Assembly (NCBI RefSeq): GCF_007786475.1 | Contig: NZ_VNJJ01000001.1 | Span: 248,001-312,000 of the forward strand | From: Cohnella terricola | GTDB taxonomy: Bacteria > Bacillota > Bacilli > Paenibacillales > Paenibacillaceae | Length of the DNA: 64,000 bases | Direction: 5' to 3' | Shown here: one piece after another, positions 34,058-43,001 of the stretch | Position numbering within the stretch: the stretch's first letter is position 1 | How the letters are laid out: each line of letters starts with the position of its first letter | Notes under the pieces: model-generated | Databases searched by the model: none | What the model was told of the DNA's origin: nothing | Seen by the model: the letters and a program-made list of their open reading frames with translations, nothing else | Translations under genes and position numbers: made by a program

Positions 34058-35201
34058 AGAGTGGAAGTACGTCACGAGCAGCAAATATATCGTGGCGATC
34101 TTTGTTGCTCCGCTCATTGCTGCTATATTCTTTGGGCTCATGTTCTCTAAAAACCAGATTACCCAATCGCCTGTGGTGGTCATTGACGAGGACCATAGTG
34201 CGTATTCTCGACAGTTGACGGCTAAGCTCAATGCCTCTCAATATATGAAGGTGACGAACGTATTCCCGAACCGTATGGACCCGGAAACCTTGCTGGCGAA
34301 TGAGCGAGCCGTTGCGGTGATTGTTCTTCCCGCCCAACTAGAGTTGCGCAAGCTGCAGGGGCTGTCCTCCAATATCGGAATATTAATGGACAATTCGATG
34401 CCTTCGGGGCTTACCGGCGTTCGCACAGCTATTCAGGAGGTCATTACGACGGAAAATATGACGATCTCCATGACTCGCCTCGCACAGCAAGGTGTCGATG
34501 CCGATACGTCGAAAGGGTTGATCGCTCCATTGTCGCTACAGCAGCGAATGTTGTTTAATCCGACAACAACCTTAATCGGCACAATGGTCATTGGATTTGT
34601 AAATATTGTCGCATTAATGATGACATCCGGCGCTGCGGGGGCGGTTGCTCCCCGCCTTCGCAAAGAGGGGAGGCTGTTTGCGAACGGGACTTCGCCTTTG
34701 CAGCTATGGGTCCGCAGCGTTCCTTATGCGGTTCTAACGACCATCTCATTGCTGCTAAGCTATGGACTATTAAAGCAAGTAGGTGGCCTGCGCTTTGAGG
34801 CGGCGCCTTATCTTTTCGTCATCCCATTGCTGCTTTATTCTTTTGCCTTATCCTTGGTGGGAATGTTGCTCGGCTATTCGGCCAAAGATCCGTCCAAGGT
34901 CGGTTCGCGAATGAGCGTCGTCATATATCCTTCGTTCCTGGTTACAGGAATTCAGCTCTCCCCGCTTGCGCTGCCGCTGTTTTTCCAGGTTACCGCCTGG
35001 CCGTTGCCGATGAACTGGCTTAATCGTATCGTGCGCGGAATGGCGTATCGGGGGGGCGAGCTATCCGCCTACGGTTTGGAGATGGGTGCCTTGCTAATCC
35101 TTATTGGCGTTGCGTCGTTGTTCATCGGATTGCTTATTCTAGGGGAGGCACGCAAATCCAATACCAGTAGGGTTGAACAATTAGCCTTGGTAAATGAGTA
35201 A
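34041..35201 (+). CDS. ABC-2 type membrane permease
   Basis: A 386-residue membrane protein with one N-terminal helix (YIVAIFVAPLIAAIFFGLMF), a large extracellular domain of about 130 residues and five further helices in the second half. This matches the ABC-2 permease group of YhgE/YbhR type. The ATG at 34041 follows GAGGTGG inside the end of the adaptor gene. No ATPase is encoded in the operon. With the adaptor it probably makes an exporter controlled by the TetR protein; the ATPase may be elsewhere. Confidence 0.83.
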   Translation: MKSLIEEWKYVTSSKYIVAIFVAPLIAAIFFGLMFSKNQITQSPVVVIDEDHSAYSRQLTAKLNASQYMKVTNVFPNRMDPETLLANERAVAVIVLPAQLELRKLQGLSSNIGILMDNSMPSGLTGVRTAIQEVITTENMTISMTRLAQQGVDADTSKGLIAPLSLQQRMLFNPTTTLIGTMVIGFVNIVALMMTSGAAGAVAPRLRKEGRLFANGTSPLQLWVRSVPYAVLTTISLLLSYGLLKQVGGLRFEAAPYLFVIPLLLYSFALSLVGMLLGYSAKDPSKVGSRMSVVIYPSFLVTGIQLSPLALPLFFQVTAWPLPMNWLNRIVRGMAYRGGELSAYGLEMGALLILIGVASLFIGLLILGEARKSNTSRVEQLALVNE

Positions 35202-35244
35202 GAGCCACATTGATAATGAATATAGAGTCATACTAACAGAGAAG

Positions 35245-35277
35245 AGAGCCACTTCAATTCGGGGTGGCTTGTTTTTG
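35245..35277 (+). terminator. Terminator of the lpd-adaptor-permease operon
   Basis: AGCCAC (35247-35252) pairs with GTGGCT (35264-35269), followed by TGTTTTTG. The convergent response regulator gene ends at 35281. Confidence 0.7.
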
Positions 35278-35280
35278 TTA

Positions 35281-36534
35281 TTACATTAATTTATTTTCCG
35301 TATTAGCAACTTGAGCGCGATAATCGGTTGGGGAAAGCCCGTACTTCATCTTGAATTTTCGGAAAAAATAGTTGGAGTCTAGAAAGCCGACTTGATTGGC
35401 GATGACCGAAGCCTTTAATGTCGTATCGAGAAGCAATCTTTTGGCATGATCCAATCTGACCCGATTCAGATAATCGTTGAAATATTCGTCCGTTTCTTCC
35501 TTGAACAGACGTCCCAAATAGACATTATTGACGTCAAATCGATCGGACAACAATTGAAGCGATAACTCGTTCCCGTAATTTTCTTGCACGTAACGCTCGA
35601 CCTGCCGGATGATCGGGTTTCGGGAGACGATTGCGATAGAGGCGTTAACGGCGTCCGTCTGATGATTGGTCCATGCGGTTAGCGCATTATTGTAAGATTC
35701 GTGTATCCGTGACGGCATATCGACGACATCACCCCAATTGTTAATCCAGGATGTCTTCAGAATAGCGGCATAACGGGGAGCCAGGTCATTCATCCAAGCC
35801 AGGTTCTGTGCCCGAAATACTTCCGGATCGTTGTCGTTGCCCACAAATAACACGATAATTAACCGGGTTTCATTGATGAAGCAAATGCCTCTCCCCGTCT
35901 CCGCCACAGCTTCTTCCATACTGTTCCATATCGCGAATGAACGGAATTGTTCTTCTGCCGGCGATAGCCTGTCCTCGTGCATGGAACGCCACGAAATAAG
36001 ACAGATTTGATATTTCTCGTACTGTAGCAGCGACAAATTCAAAAACTTCAGCTTTTCTCGCAGTTGATCGTGCTGTATCCGATCTTGAGCCCAGCGCAAC
36101 AAAATGTTATTTTTCAACAAAAGAAATGACTCGCGTTGCATTTGGTTTTGAATCCAACGATCCTGTAGACGTTCTGTGCAGTTGGCCAGAATAGCGGTTA
36201 GTTCCGTGGCATCCACGGGCTTCAGCAAATAATCCTCGACCTGGAACTTCATTGCCTGTCTGATATATTCATATTCGTCATAACCGCTAAGCACGATGAT
36301 CAACGTCTCCAGCCCGCGGCTTCGGATTTGCTCAATGAGTTCCAATCCGCTGCCTTTGGGCATTCGAATATCCGTTAATACGATGGAAGGAGCATGCCGC
36401 TCTATCTTTTCCATCGCCTCGTAGCCTCCCTCGGCTTCAAGCAACTCGCTGATCTCTATCGAAGTCCAGTCGACAAGCTTTTTCAACCCTTCCCGAATAT
36501 AGCGGTCATCGTCAACGATAAGAATGCTGGTCAT
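35281..36534 (-). CDS. YesN-like AraC-type response regulator
   Basis: A 417-residue regulator. Receiver motifs are LIVDDDRYIREG, the phospho-aspartate in IVLTDIRMPKGSG, and VLSGYDEYEYIRQAM. The C-terminus has two AraC-type helix-turn-helices (VNNVYLGRLFKEETD and VIANQVGFLDSNYFFRKFK). Its ATG follows GGAGGGAACCC. It is the second gene of a kinase-regulator operon divergent from the L-fucose/L-rhamnose-type operon, which it probably activates. Confidence 0.9.
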   Translation of the reverse strand: MTSILIVDDDRYIREGLKKLVDWTSIEISELLEAEGGYEAMEKIERHAPSIVLTDIRMPKGSGLELIEQIRSRGLETLIIVLSGYDEYEYIRQAMKFQVEDYLLKPVDATELTAILANCTERLQDRWIQNQMQRESFLLLKNNILLRWAQDRIQHDQLREKLKFLNLSLLQYEKYQICLISWRSMHEDRLSPAEEQFRSFAIWNSMEEAVAETGRGICFINETRLIIVLFVGNDNDPEVFRAQNLAWMNDLAPRYAAILKTSWINNWGDVVDMPSRIHESYNNALTAWTNHQTDAVNASIAIVSRNPIIRQVERYVQENYGNELSLQLLSDRFDVNNVYLGRLFKEETDEYFNDYLNRVRLDHAKRLLLDTTLKASVIANQVGFLDSNYFFRKFKMKYGLSPTDYRAQVANTENKLM

Positions 36535-36570
36535 GGGTTCCCTCCGGAATTAGATGCGATCGATAAGATT

Positions 36571-38319
36571 TTACGATTTGTACGGCAATATCATCAGCAG
36601 GCGAAAAGGCACGGAAGATGTGTCGGAAGCAACAAGGCGCAAACCGTGACCTTCACCAAAATAAAGCTTAATTCGTTCGTGAATATTTTTGAGTCCGAGA
36701 TGACGATCGGGAAAGGCGTATGGACCGTTCAACATCGCCGCGATATTTTCGTAATCATTGGATGTGAGGTTATCACCGTTATTGGTTATTTCCATGATCA
36801 GTTTGTCCGAGTTCGATCGGATATGGATGGATATGATCGGATGTTCAATCTGTTCCAGCTTGCCATGTTGGATAGCGTTTTCGACAATTGGCTGCAAAGT
36901 AAATTTGAGCATATTGCACTTATACAGGTTTAAGTCCGTAGCAACATGGATCTCAACCCGGTTCGACTTTCCAAGCATCAGCAAGTTCAAATAACTTTTG
37001 GTGTGTTCAAGTTCTTCGTGCACGGTAATGAGATCATCGGAAGGTTGCAGCATCCAGTGATACAATTTGCCAAGTTGAAATAACTGCTCGGCTAAAGCGG
37101 ACTGATCGTTGATAATCGCCTGCATCCTTAGGGATTCAAGTGTATTGTAGAGAAAATGCGGCTGGATCTGCATCTTCAAAGCGATGAATTCGGCATTTTT
37201 CTTGTGGATCTCCGATACGTACACCTGATTGATGTGGTTCTGTAATTCAGTCGTCATGCGATTGTATCGAAGCATCAGATCGCTGATTTCGTCATCGCCC
37301 TGGACGGGGATATGAATCGTAAAAGGATTTCTTTGAACTTGCTTGAAGTGCTGGCTCATCAGCTTAAGCCTGCCTACGATTAGGCGTTGAATCGTATGGA
37401 TCATGAGAAAGCATACGATCAGGCTGACCCCAAGGATAATGGAAATTCTGGTGTTAATGGAATTAAGCTTACTCTGTAGCGCGGCCTTCTGGCTTATGCC
37501 GACGATTGTCAAATTGTAAGAAGACAAAGTTTGCTCAGATCGTAGGTCATCGGTTTTGCCCAAGACCTGTTTATCGGATGCGCTGCTTATCAGAACGTTA
37601 TCGTTTTGCTTGATCAGCAATTTGTAATCGGTATTATTCTGATCGAATTCGCGTAACAGCGTATCGGCTTTAACGGTCATCAAGTGATAACCATATACTT
37701 TGTCGGGATGGATGCTCTGCGTGTTGTAAATAGGGTTAACCAAATATAGCATCGTGTCGCCATTCAAGAGCAATTCATCGGACTTGCCAAAGAAGGGATG
37801 GCTGTAGCTTTTTGAGAAAGTACCAAAAAATCCGGCGTAATCGAACGAACGATTCAGTGTGTAGCTATGTAATGGAGATTCGAAAAACAAACGTTGATCC
37901 TGCAATCTATACATCATGACGGATGTGGCGAGAGGATTCCTGGTCAGCATCAGCGTCATAACGCTCTTCAGGTAGTTCTGTTCGGCAAGCGCACGCCGAT
38001 CATCGGTAAGTAACGCGACATGGTTGGGAAGAAACAACTCGTAAATACTCGTTTGCAGCTCGCTTGATGAATCTTGATGGATACTTCTTGCATCGTATTT
38101 GAACTTGTCGATCATATCCATGAATTGCAGACCGAGTTTTTCCGTTCGTGAATTCAATAGTTCTTGCTCTTTATTTTCCAGAATGGCGTAAAAGCTATTG
38201 TAGGTTACAGCCCATAAAAGTACGAAAATAGCGATTAGGGATATCCCGATTCCCATATTTAATTTTCGAAAGATGAACCGGCCTATCCATTTCTTATACC
38301 AGAAGGAGATATATGACAT
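36571..38319 (-). CDS. YesM-like sensor histidine kinase
   Basis: A 582-residue membrane kinase. Membrane helices near residues 20-42 and 295-315 bracket an extracellular sensor domain. A HAMP-like segment follows, then the histidine in IQPHFLYNTLESLR, the N-box VENAIQHGK, and glycine motif GLKNIHERIKLYFG. AAGGAGAG precedes the ATG. It belongs with the regulator at 35281-36534, 36 bases downstream, and probably senses the sugar imported by the divergent operon. Confidence 0.9.
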   Translation of the reverse strand: MSYISFWYKKWIGRFIFRKLNMGIGISLIAIFVLLWAVTYNSFYAILENKEQELLNSRTEKLGLQFMDMIDKFKYDARSIHQDSSSELQTSIYELFLPNHVALLTDDRRALAEQNYLKSVMTLMLTRNPLATSVMMYRLQDQRLFFESPLHSYTLNRSFDYAGFFGTFSKSYSHPFFGKSDELLLNGDTMLYLVNPIYNTQSIHPDKVYGYHLMTVKADTLLREFDQNNTDYKLLIKQNDNVLISSASDKQVLGKTDDLRSEQTLSSYNLTIVGISQKAALQSKLNSINTRISIILGVSLIVCFLMIHTIQRLIVGRLKLMSQHFKQVQRNPFTIHIPVQGDDEISDLMLRYNRMTTELQNHINQVYVSEIHKKNAEFIALKMQIQPHFLYNTLESLRMQAIINDQSALAEQLFQLGKLYHWMLQPSDDLITVHEELEHTKSYLNLLMLGKSNRVEIHVATDLNLYKCNMLKFTLQPIVENAIQHGKLEQIEHPIISIHIRSNSDKLIMEITNNGDNLTSNDYENIAAMLNGPYAFPDRHLGLKNIHERIKLYFGEGHGLRLVASDTSSVPFRLLMILPYKS

Positions 38320-38661
38320 TAGTTTCTCTCCTTATTTCATATATATGAATCTTTTATATAACCTCTCGATCGGGGAACTTTACAAGTCATTCTAGGGAGT
38401 TCGTTTGTACAGTGTCAATAGTTTTCATCTCGGTGCAGAGCATGTGTATACTTTGTCCAGTAAAAGTATAGTTTTTGCTATAGTCGGCCTCTTGGAACCG
38501 CTTTTATTATTTGACGATAGGAGACGGAAGAGGGGGACGACAACCCTATGAACAAAGGTGAGGAAGTTTAATTTTTATAGCAAAAGTATATATTATACTG
38601 TAAAAATCGAAGATTGTAAAAGCTATAATTACTATTGAAATCAGAAGATGAGGTGATCTAC
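38320..38661 (+). promoter_or_regulatory. Divergent control region with direct repeats for an AraC-type activator
   Basis: This 342-base gap has no gene. TGTAAAA occurs twice in tandem at 38599-38605 and 38615-38621, 16 bases apart, just upstream of TATAAT (38624-38629), which lacks a -35. That layout suits an AraC-type activator. Related AT-rich blocks lie further left: AGTAAAAGTATAG near 38459 and GCAAAAGTATATATTATACTG at 38580-38600, partly in inverted order. The plus-strand start at 38662 has GATGAGGTGATC just upstream. Confidence 0.5.
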
Positions 38662-39999
38662 ATGAAGAAATGGTTGGGTATTTTAGTTACAACAATGCTT
38701 GTTTCTGTGTTATCCGCATGTGGAAGCAATTCGGGTTCGGAAGCGACCAAATCACCGGAAAAAGGATCGGAAGCGACGAGTTCGCCGACAAGCGGATCGG
38801 AGGGAGCACAGGCTACGGGGGAACCAGTCGAGATCGTATTTCAGTCATGGGTTACTCCGAATTTGACCGCGGAATACTATGATGGTCTGATTGAGAGGTT
38901 TAAAGCCGAAAACCCCGGAATCAAGGTTAAACGGATTCAACCTCCGGCCAACGAAGGGTCTCCGGACAATTATTTAAAGACATTGCTTGCTTCCGGTGAT
39001 TTCCCTGACGTGGTGACGAATGCTACGATCCAGATGTTCGTGGACGCCGATGCGCTGCTAGAAATTCCGATCGATGACGAAATTCAGAAGATCAACAACT
39101 ATGAAGCGGAAATGATAGACGGCAAGCTTTATAACATTTCGGCCATTCGTCAACCTCAATCGCTCGTGTTCTATAACAAAAAGCTGTTCGAGCAAGCGGG
39201 GATTACGGAAACGCCGAAAACGTGGGCGGAGATGGAAGCGACGGCCGAGAAGCTGGCTGCAAAAGGAATTACACCTCTTCTGACGGCGGGAGACTGGACT
39301 GCAGGGTTTACGTTCTCGATTCTGACTTCTTCGGAAATCTACAATCACAATAGAACGTGGTATGCGGACCGTTATGACGAGAAGGTTAAGTTTACAGATG
39401 CGAACTGGATAGAAGCTGCTGAATACTACAACAACCTCGTCCGCAAAGGCTATTTCAACAAAGGCGCGCTGAGTATCGATTATACAGCCGTAGAGCAGGA
39501 GTTCTTGAAGGGCAAGGGAGCCATGTATCCGATGGGATCCTGGTTCAGTGCCGCGGAAGCGGGAGCGGAGAAGGATTTCGAGGTGGGCGTGTTCGCAACG
39601 CCTACGAAGGATGGCACGCAATACTTGCTGGGCGGCGAAAATGCCGGTGGTTACGCGGTTTCCAAAAACAGCAAACATCCGGAAGAAGCGTTGAAATTCG
39701 CCAAATTCATGATGCTCGATCCCGAGGCGCATAAAGGATATCTGAAAGCGGACGCGTTATTTTCTAATCTGAAAGAACCGCTGAAGTGGGATATGTCGCC
39801 TCTGCAAACGGAGATTTACAACCTGCTGTTGAACAACCCGCCGATGGTCGGCCATCTGAACAACAAGGTTGGCCGGGTTCCGGTCGCAGGCATTCAAGAT
39901 CAATACAACAAGGTCGCACAGAATATACTGCTGGGAGACTCAGATTTGTCGAAACTGATGGCTTCGCTTGACGATTACTGGAACAAAAACAAGCAATAA
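38662..39999 (+). CDS. Sugar ABC binding lipoprotein
   Basis: A 445-residue SBP_bac_1-type protein. The signal ends in lipobox LSAC (near residue 20). A Ser/Thr/Gly linker follows, with the repeated unit GSEAT (three GSE blocks), acting as a flexible tether. GDFPDVVTNAT and the PMGSWFSAAEAGAEKDF region are family-typical. It heads the operon of two permeases and sugar-oxidation enzymes, and probably binds L-fucose, L-rhamnose or a glycan containing them; this is inference from the enzymes. Confidence 0.88.
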   Translation: MKKWLGILVTTMLVSVLSACGSNSGSEATKSPEKGSEATSSPTSGSEGAQATGEPVEIVFQSWVTPNLTAEYYDGLIERFKAENPGIKVKRIQPPANEGSPDNYLKTLLASGDFPDVVTNATIQMFVDADALLEIPIDDEIQKINNYEAEMIDGKLYNISAIRQPQSLVFYNKKLFEQAGITETPKTWAEMEATAEKLAAKGITPLLTAGDWTAGFTFSILTSSEIYNHNRTWYADRYDEKVKFTDANWIEAAEYYNNLVRKGYFNKGALSIDYTAVEQEFLKGKGAMYPMGSWFSAAEAGAEKDFEVGVFATPTKDGTQYLLGGENAGGYAVSKNSKHPEEALKFAKFMMLDPEAHKGYLKADALFSNLKEPLKWDMSPLQTEIYNLLLNNPPMVGHLNNKVGRVPVAGIQDQYNKVAQNILLGDSDLSKLMASLDDYWNKNKQ

Positions 40000-40004
40000 A
40001 GACA

Positions 40005-40036
40005 GAAAGGGGCGAGGGAGAAGTCTCGTCCCTTTC
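40005..40036 (+). terminator. Intra-operon hairpin after the binding protein gene
   Basis: GAAAGGGGCGAG (40005-40016) pairs with CTCGTCCCTTTC (40025-40036) with one G-U pair. There is no long T-run after it. Such hairpins between binding-protein and permease genes commonly stabilise the upstream message or partly end transcription, so more binding protein than permease is made. Confidence 0.55.
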
Positions 40037-40083
40037 TTATGTCGTCGTTCGAAAAGAAACAATGAAATATGGCGGTGATAGAT

Positions 40084-40956
40084 TTGAACAAAAGCGATCG
40101 TTGGTCATTCGCGACAATGTTTGCCCCTGGCATTTTGATATATGTATGTTTTCTTCTCGTTCCAATTCTATTGTTGATCTATTATTCCTTCCTCAACTGG
40201 AACGGCGTAAGTCCGTCGTACCATTTTGCTGGTTTGGCTAATTATATGGAAGCTTTTCGCGATGAAGCGTTCCGCAGAGCGCTTGGCGTTACTCTATTTA
40301 TTACCGTCGTAGCGACCGTTGTCGTAAATGGGCTAGGCATCCTGTTTGCCGTTTTGCTGAACAAGAAGGGCAAGATGACGAATTTTTATCGTTCGGTATT
40401 TTTCTTTCCGTTATTGCTAAGTACCGTGTCTATCGGATTTATCTGGAAGAGCATCTTAAGTTACAACGGACTGCTGAACAACTTGCTGGAGAGTTGGGGA
40501 TTGGAGCGGATCGAGTTTTTCGGGAACCCGGATCTCGCGGTGTTAACCATTACGTTTTTGGCGATTTGGCAGTCGACAGGTTTCATTATCGTGATTTATT
40601 TGGCGGGTCTGCAATCGATTCCGGGGAGCCTTTATGAGGCGGTGAAGATCGACGGGGCCAATCGTTGGCAGCAATTCAGACATATTACGTTTCCGATGCT
40701 TGCTCCTTCCTTTACGATGAGCGTAATTTTCATGTTTACAGGATCCATGCGCGAATATGATCGGGTTGCCGTATTGACCTATGGCGGACCGGCCGGCGCC
40801 ACCGAAACGATCGCTTATCAGGTGGTCAAAGTTGGATTCAGCGCCAATCGGTTGAGTTATTCCGCTAGTCTCGCCGTTTACATGCTTGTCATTGTAAGCA
40901 TTCTGGCTGTGACGTTGACGGTTTATTTGCGAAGAAGGGAGGAGAGGCTGCTGTGA
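40084..40956 (+). CDS. CUT1 sugar ABC permease (MalF/UgpA-like)
   Basis: A 290-residue permease. LLIYYSFLNWNG after the first helix and the coupling loop IPGSLYEAVKIDGANRWQQF are typical. LTYGGPAGATET lies near the end. A TTG at 40084 follows GGCGGTGAT at a suitable distance and is preferred over an ATG at 40069 that has no ribosome binding site. It overlaps the next permease start (GTGA). Confidence 0.87.
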   Translation: MNKSDRWSFATMFAPGILIYVCFLLVPILLLIYYSFLNWNGVSPSYHFAGLANYMEAFRDEAFRRALGVTLFITVVATVVVNGLGILFAVLLNKKGKMTNFYRSVFFFPLLLSTVSIGFIWKSILSYNGLLNNLLESWGLERIEFFGNPDLAVLTITFLAIWQSTGFIIVIYLAGLQSIPGSLYEAVKIDGANRWQQFRHITFPMLAPSFTMSVIFMFTGSMREYDRVAVLTYGGPAGATETIAYQVVKVGFSANRLSYSASLAVYMLVIVSILAVTLTVYLRRREERLL

Positions 40957-41786
40957 AAAATACAGTGAGGAATGGATTCAGGCATCTATTCTTGTTGCCA
41001 TTGTCCATCATGCTTCTTGTACCTTTCTACATTGCTCTGGTCAACGCTTTTAAGACCAAGAACGATATTCTGGCTAGCCCGTTCTCGCTGCCGATTGATC
41101 GTATGACCTTTGACAATTTCATTCGTTCTGCCGTAACGCCTTCTTTTAATATCTTTAAAGCTTACGGAACTTCTATCCTGATTACAGGTGTTTCGGTTGC
41201 GCTGCTCATTCTCATCACTTCGATGATGTCGTTTGTTTTTGCGAGGCTCCATAACCGATTCCTGTCCGTTTGTTACCTGCTGCTGCTCTCCGGGTTGATG
41301 ATCCCGCCGCAGGTAATCTTGATTCCGCTAGTTAAAGTACTAGCTGCACTTGGGCTTATGTTTACGCCGCAGGGATTGATTCTGTACAATATCGGCTTCT
41401 ATATTCCGTTTACCGTATTTATTTATGTTGGGTTTATCCGGACGTTGTCGCGCGAGTTGGACGAATCCGCCAAAATCGACGGCGCCAGCCAATACCGTAT
41501 TTTCTGGAGCATTCTGTTCCCTTTGCTGCGCCCCGCGACTGCGTCTGCCGTTATTTTCCTGTGTCTCTGGATCTGGAACGATTTTATCAATCCGGTCATC
41601 ATTCTCGGCTCTACCGGCAATTATACGGTAACGACGGGGATCTTCCAGGCGGTCGGGCAATATAGTACCAATTGGGACGATGTATTCGCATTAGTCGTTC
41701 TGGCTTCAGCTCCGATTTTTCTGCTGTATCTGTTTATGCAACGTCACTTCATAGCAGGGCTAACGGAAGGATCGGTCAAAGGCTGA
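40953..41786 (+). CDS. CUT1 sugar ABC permease (MalG-like)
   Basis: A 277-residue permease, starting at GTG 40953 with GGAGGAG upstream. The coupling loop LSRELDESAKIDGASQYRIF and C-terminus MQRHFIAGLTEGSVKG are the MalG hallmarks. With the preceding genes it forms a CUT1 importer; the ATPase is not in this operon. Confidence 0.89.
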   Translation: MKNTVRNGFRHLFLLPLSIMLLVPFYIALVNAFKTKNDILASPFSLPIDRMTFDNFIRSAVTPSFNIFKAYGTSILITGVSVALLILITSMMSFVFARLHNRFLSVCYLLLLSGLMIPPQVILIPLVKVLAALGLMFTPQGLILYNIGFYIPFTVFIYVGFIRTLSRELDESAKIDGASQYRIFWSILFPLLRPATASAVIFLCLWIWNDFINPVIILGSTGNYTVTTGIFQAVGQYSTNWDDVFALVVLASAPIFLLYLFMQRHFIAGLTEGSVKG

Positions 41787-41804
41787 ATGGAGGAGGAGCA
41801 ATAG

Positions 41805-42131
41805 ATGGCTGCGGAAACAAGGACATTCGTTTATATAGCCAAGCTGCTTCCTGGCAAAGAGGCATTGTACCGTGAACTGCACGACCGAATACCGGCACAG
41901 ATCGAGCTTCATCTGCTGGAGGATGGCATCGTTTCGCTTCAAATCCATCGCGTTGGACAGGAGCTCTGCATGGTCATTCATAGAAACCCAGGGAAAAGCG
42001 TTGTTGATCGGAACTATGACGAAGAACTGGAACGCTGGTGGCAGAATGAGACCGGCCAATGTTTTGCGGCTGCTTGGCAACCGGCAGAGCTTGTTTATGC
42101 ACTATCCGATCAAGGGAGAATCGAAACATGA
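41805..42131 (+). CDS. RhaM-like L-rhamnose/L-fucose mutarotase
   Basis: A 108-residue small alpha/beta-barrel protein of the RhaM/YiiL family, which speeds interchange of the alpha and beta forms of 6-deoxy sugars. LYRELHDRIPAQIELHLLEDG carries the conserved histidine, and ELERWWQNETG the tryptophan pair of the active site. GGAGGAG precedes the ATG. It overlaps the lactonase by 4 bases. In oxidative L-fucose pathways such a mutarotase supplies the anomer used by the dehydrogenase. Confidence 0.85.
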   Translation: MAAETRTFVYIAKLLPGKEALYRELHDRIPAQIELHLLEDGIVSLQIHRVGQELCMVIHRNPGKSVVDRNYDEELERWWQNETGQCFAAAWQPAELVYALSDQGRIET

Positions 42132-42976
42132 GGGTGGATGCGCATCAGCATTATTGGCAACCGGAGCGGGGCGATTACGGTTTTCTGACTCCGGAATCAA
42201 GAACGCTTTACCGCGATTATTTGCCTAACGATCTGAAGTCGAGTTTGGCGGCCTGCGGTTACGATCGAACAATCGTCGTACAGTCCGCTCCAACCGTCGC
42301 GGAGACGCTCTATTTGCTGGATCTTGCGGAGAAAGATCAGACGATTGCGGGCGTTGTGGGCTGGGTGGACTTTGAGGCTGAGCCCACGGAGTTTGATCAT
42401 CAACTTAACTGCTTGTTGAATCAATCCCGAATCGTAGGCGTCCGGCCAATGCTGCAAGATCTGCCTCCCGATTATATGCTGCAACCGCGGATATTGCGCA
42501 ACCTTATCGTATTTGCGAAGATTGGACTCGTGTTTGAATGGCTGGTATACTCCCGCCACCTTCCTTTTGTTTATCAAGTCATGGAAGCCTGTCCGGGATT
42601 AAAGTGCGTCATCAATCACTTGGCGAAGCCTGATCTTCGGGATGAAGCAGGAGTATTGGAATGGCGGGAATGGATGAGCCGGTTGGCCAAGCTGCCCGCA
42701 GTGGCGTGCAAAGTATCGGGGCTCTTCACCGAGTCAGGTCCGGAGAAGCCAAGCGAGGAAGCGCTTAAGCCGTATACGACCTTCGTTTTCGAACAATTCG
42801 GCGAAGACAGAGTCATGTTCGGCAGCGATTGGCCTGTCAGCTTGTTAGCTGGCGAATATGAAGAGGTTGTGTCTTGGACGGATTCGCTTGTGCCTAAGCA
42901 TTGGAATGAAGCGCAAAGAGATAAGTTGTACGGCGGCAACGCTATCCGATGGTACGGATTACAAGACAAGCTGTAA
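42128..42976 (+). CDS. L-fucono/L-rhamnono-lactonase-like amidohydrolase
   Basis: A 282-residue amidohydrolase of COG3618 type that opens sugar-acid lactones. The metal pair is in VDAHQHYWQP at the N-terminus, a histidine in CVINHLAKPDLR, and MFGSDWPVSLL gives the C-terminal aspartate. These are the signatures of L-fuconolactonase (and related L-rhamnonolactonase). The ATG at 42128, overlapping the mutarotase stop by 4 bases, gives the family N-terminus MRVDAHQHYW. It follows the sugar dehydrogenase step of the proposed pathway. Confidence 0.87.
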   Translation: MRVDAHQHYWQPERGDYGFLTPESRTLYRDYLPNDLKSSLAACGYDRTIVVQSAPTVAETLYLLDLAEKDQTIAGVVGWVDFEAEPTEFDHQLNCLLNQSRIVGVRPMLQDLPPDYMLQPRILRNLIVFAKIGLVFEWLVYSRHLPFVYQVMEACPGLKCVINHLAKPDLRDEAGVLEWREWMSRLAKLPAVACKVSGLFTESGPEKPSEEALKPYTTFVFEQFGEDRVMFGSDWPVSLLAGEYEEVVSWTDSLVPKHWNEAQRDKLYGGNAIRWYGLQDKL

Positions 42977-43001
42977 TTACGGATAAAGGTGGAAATATGA
43001 C

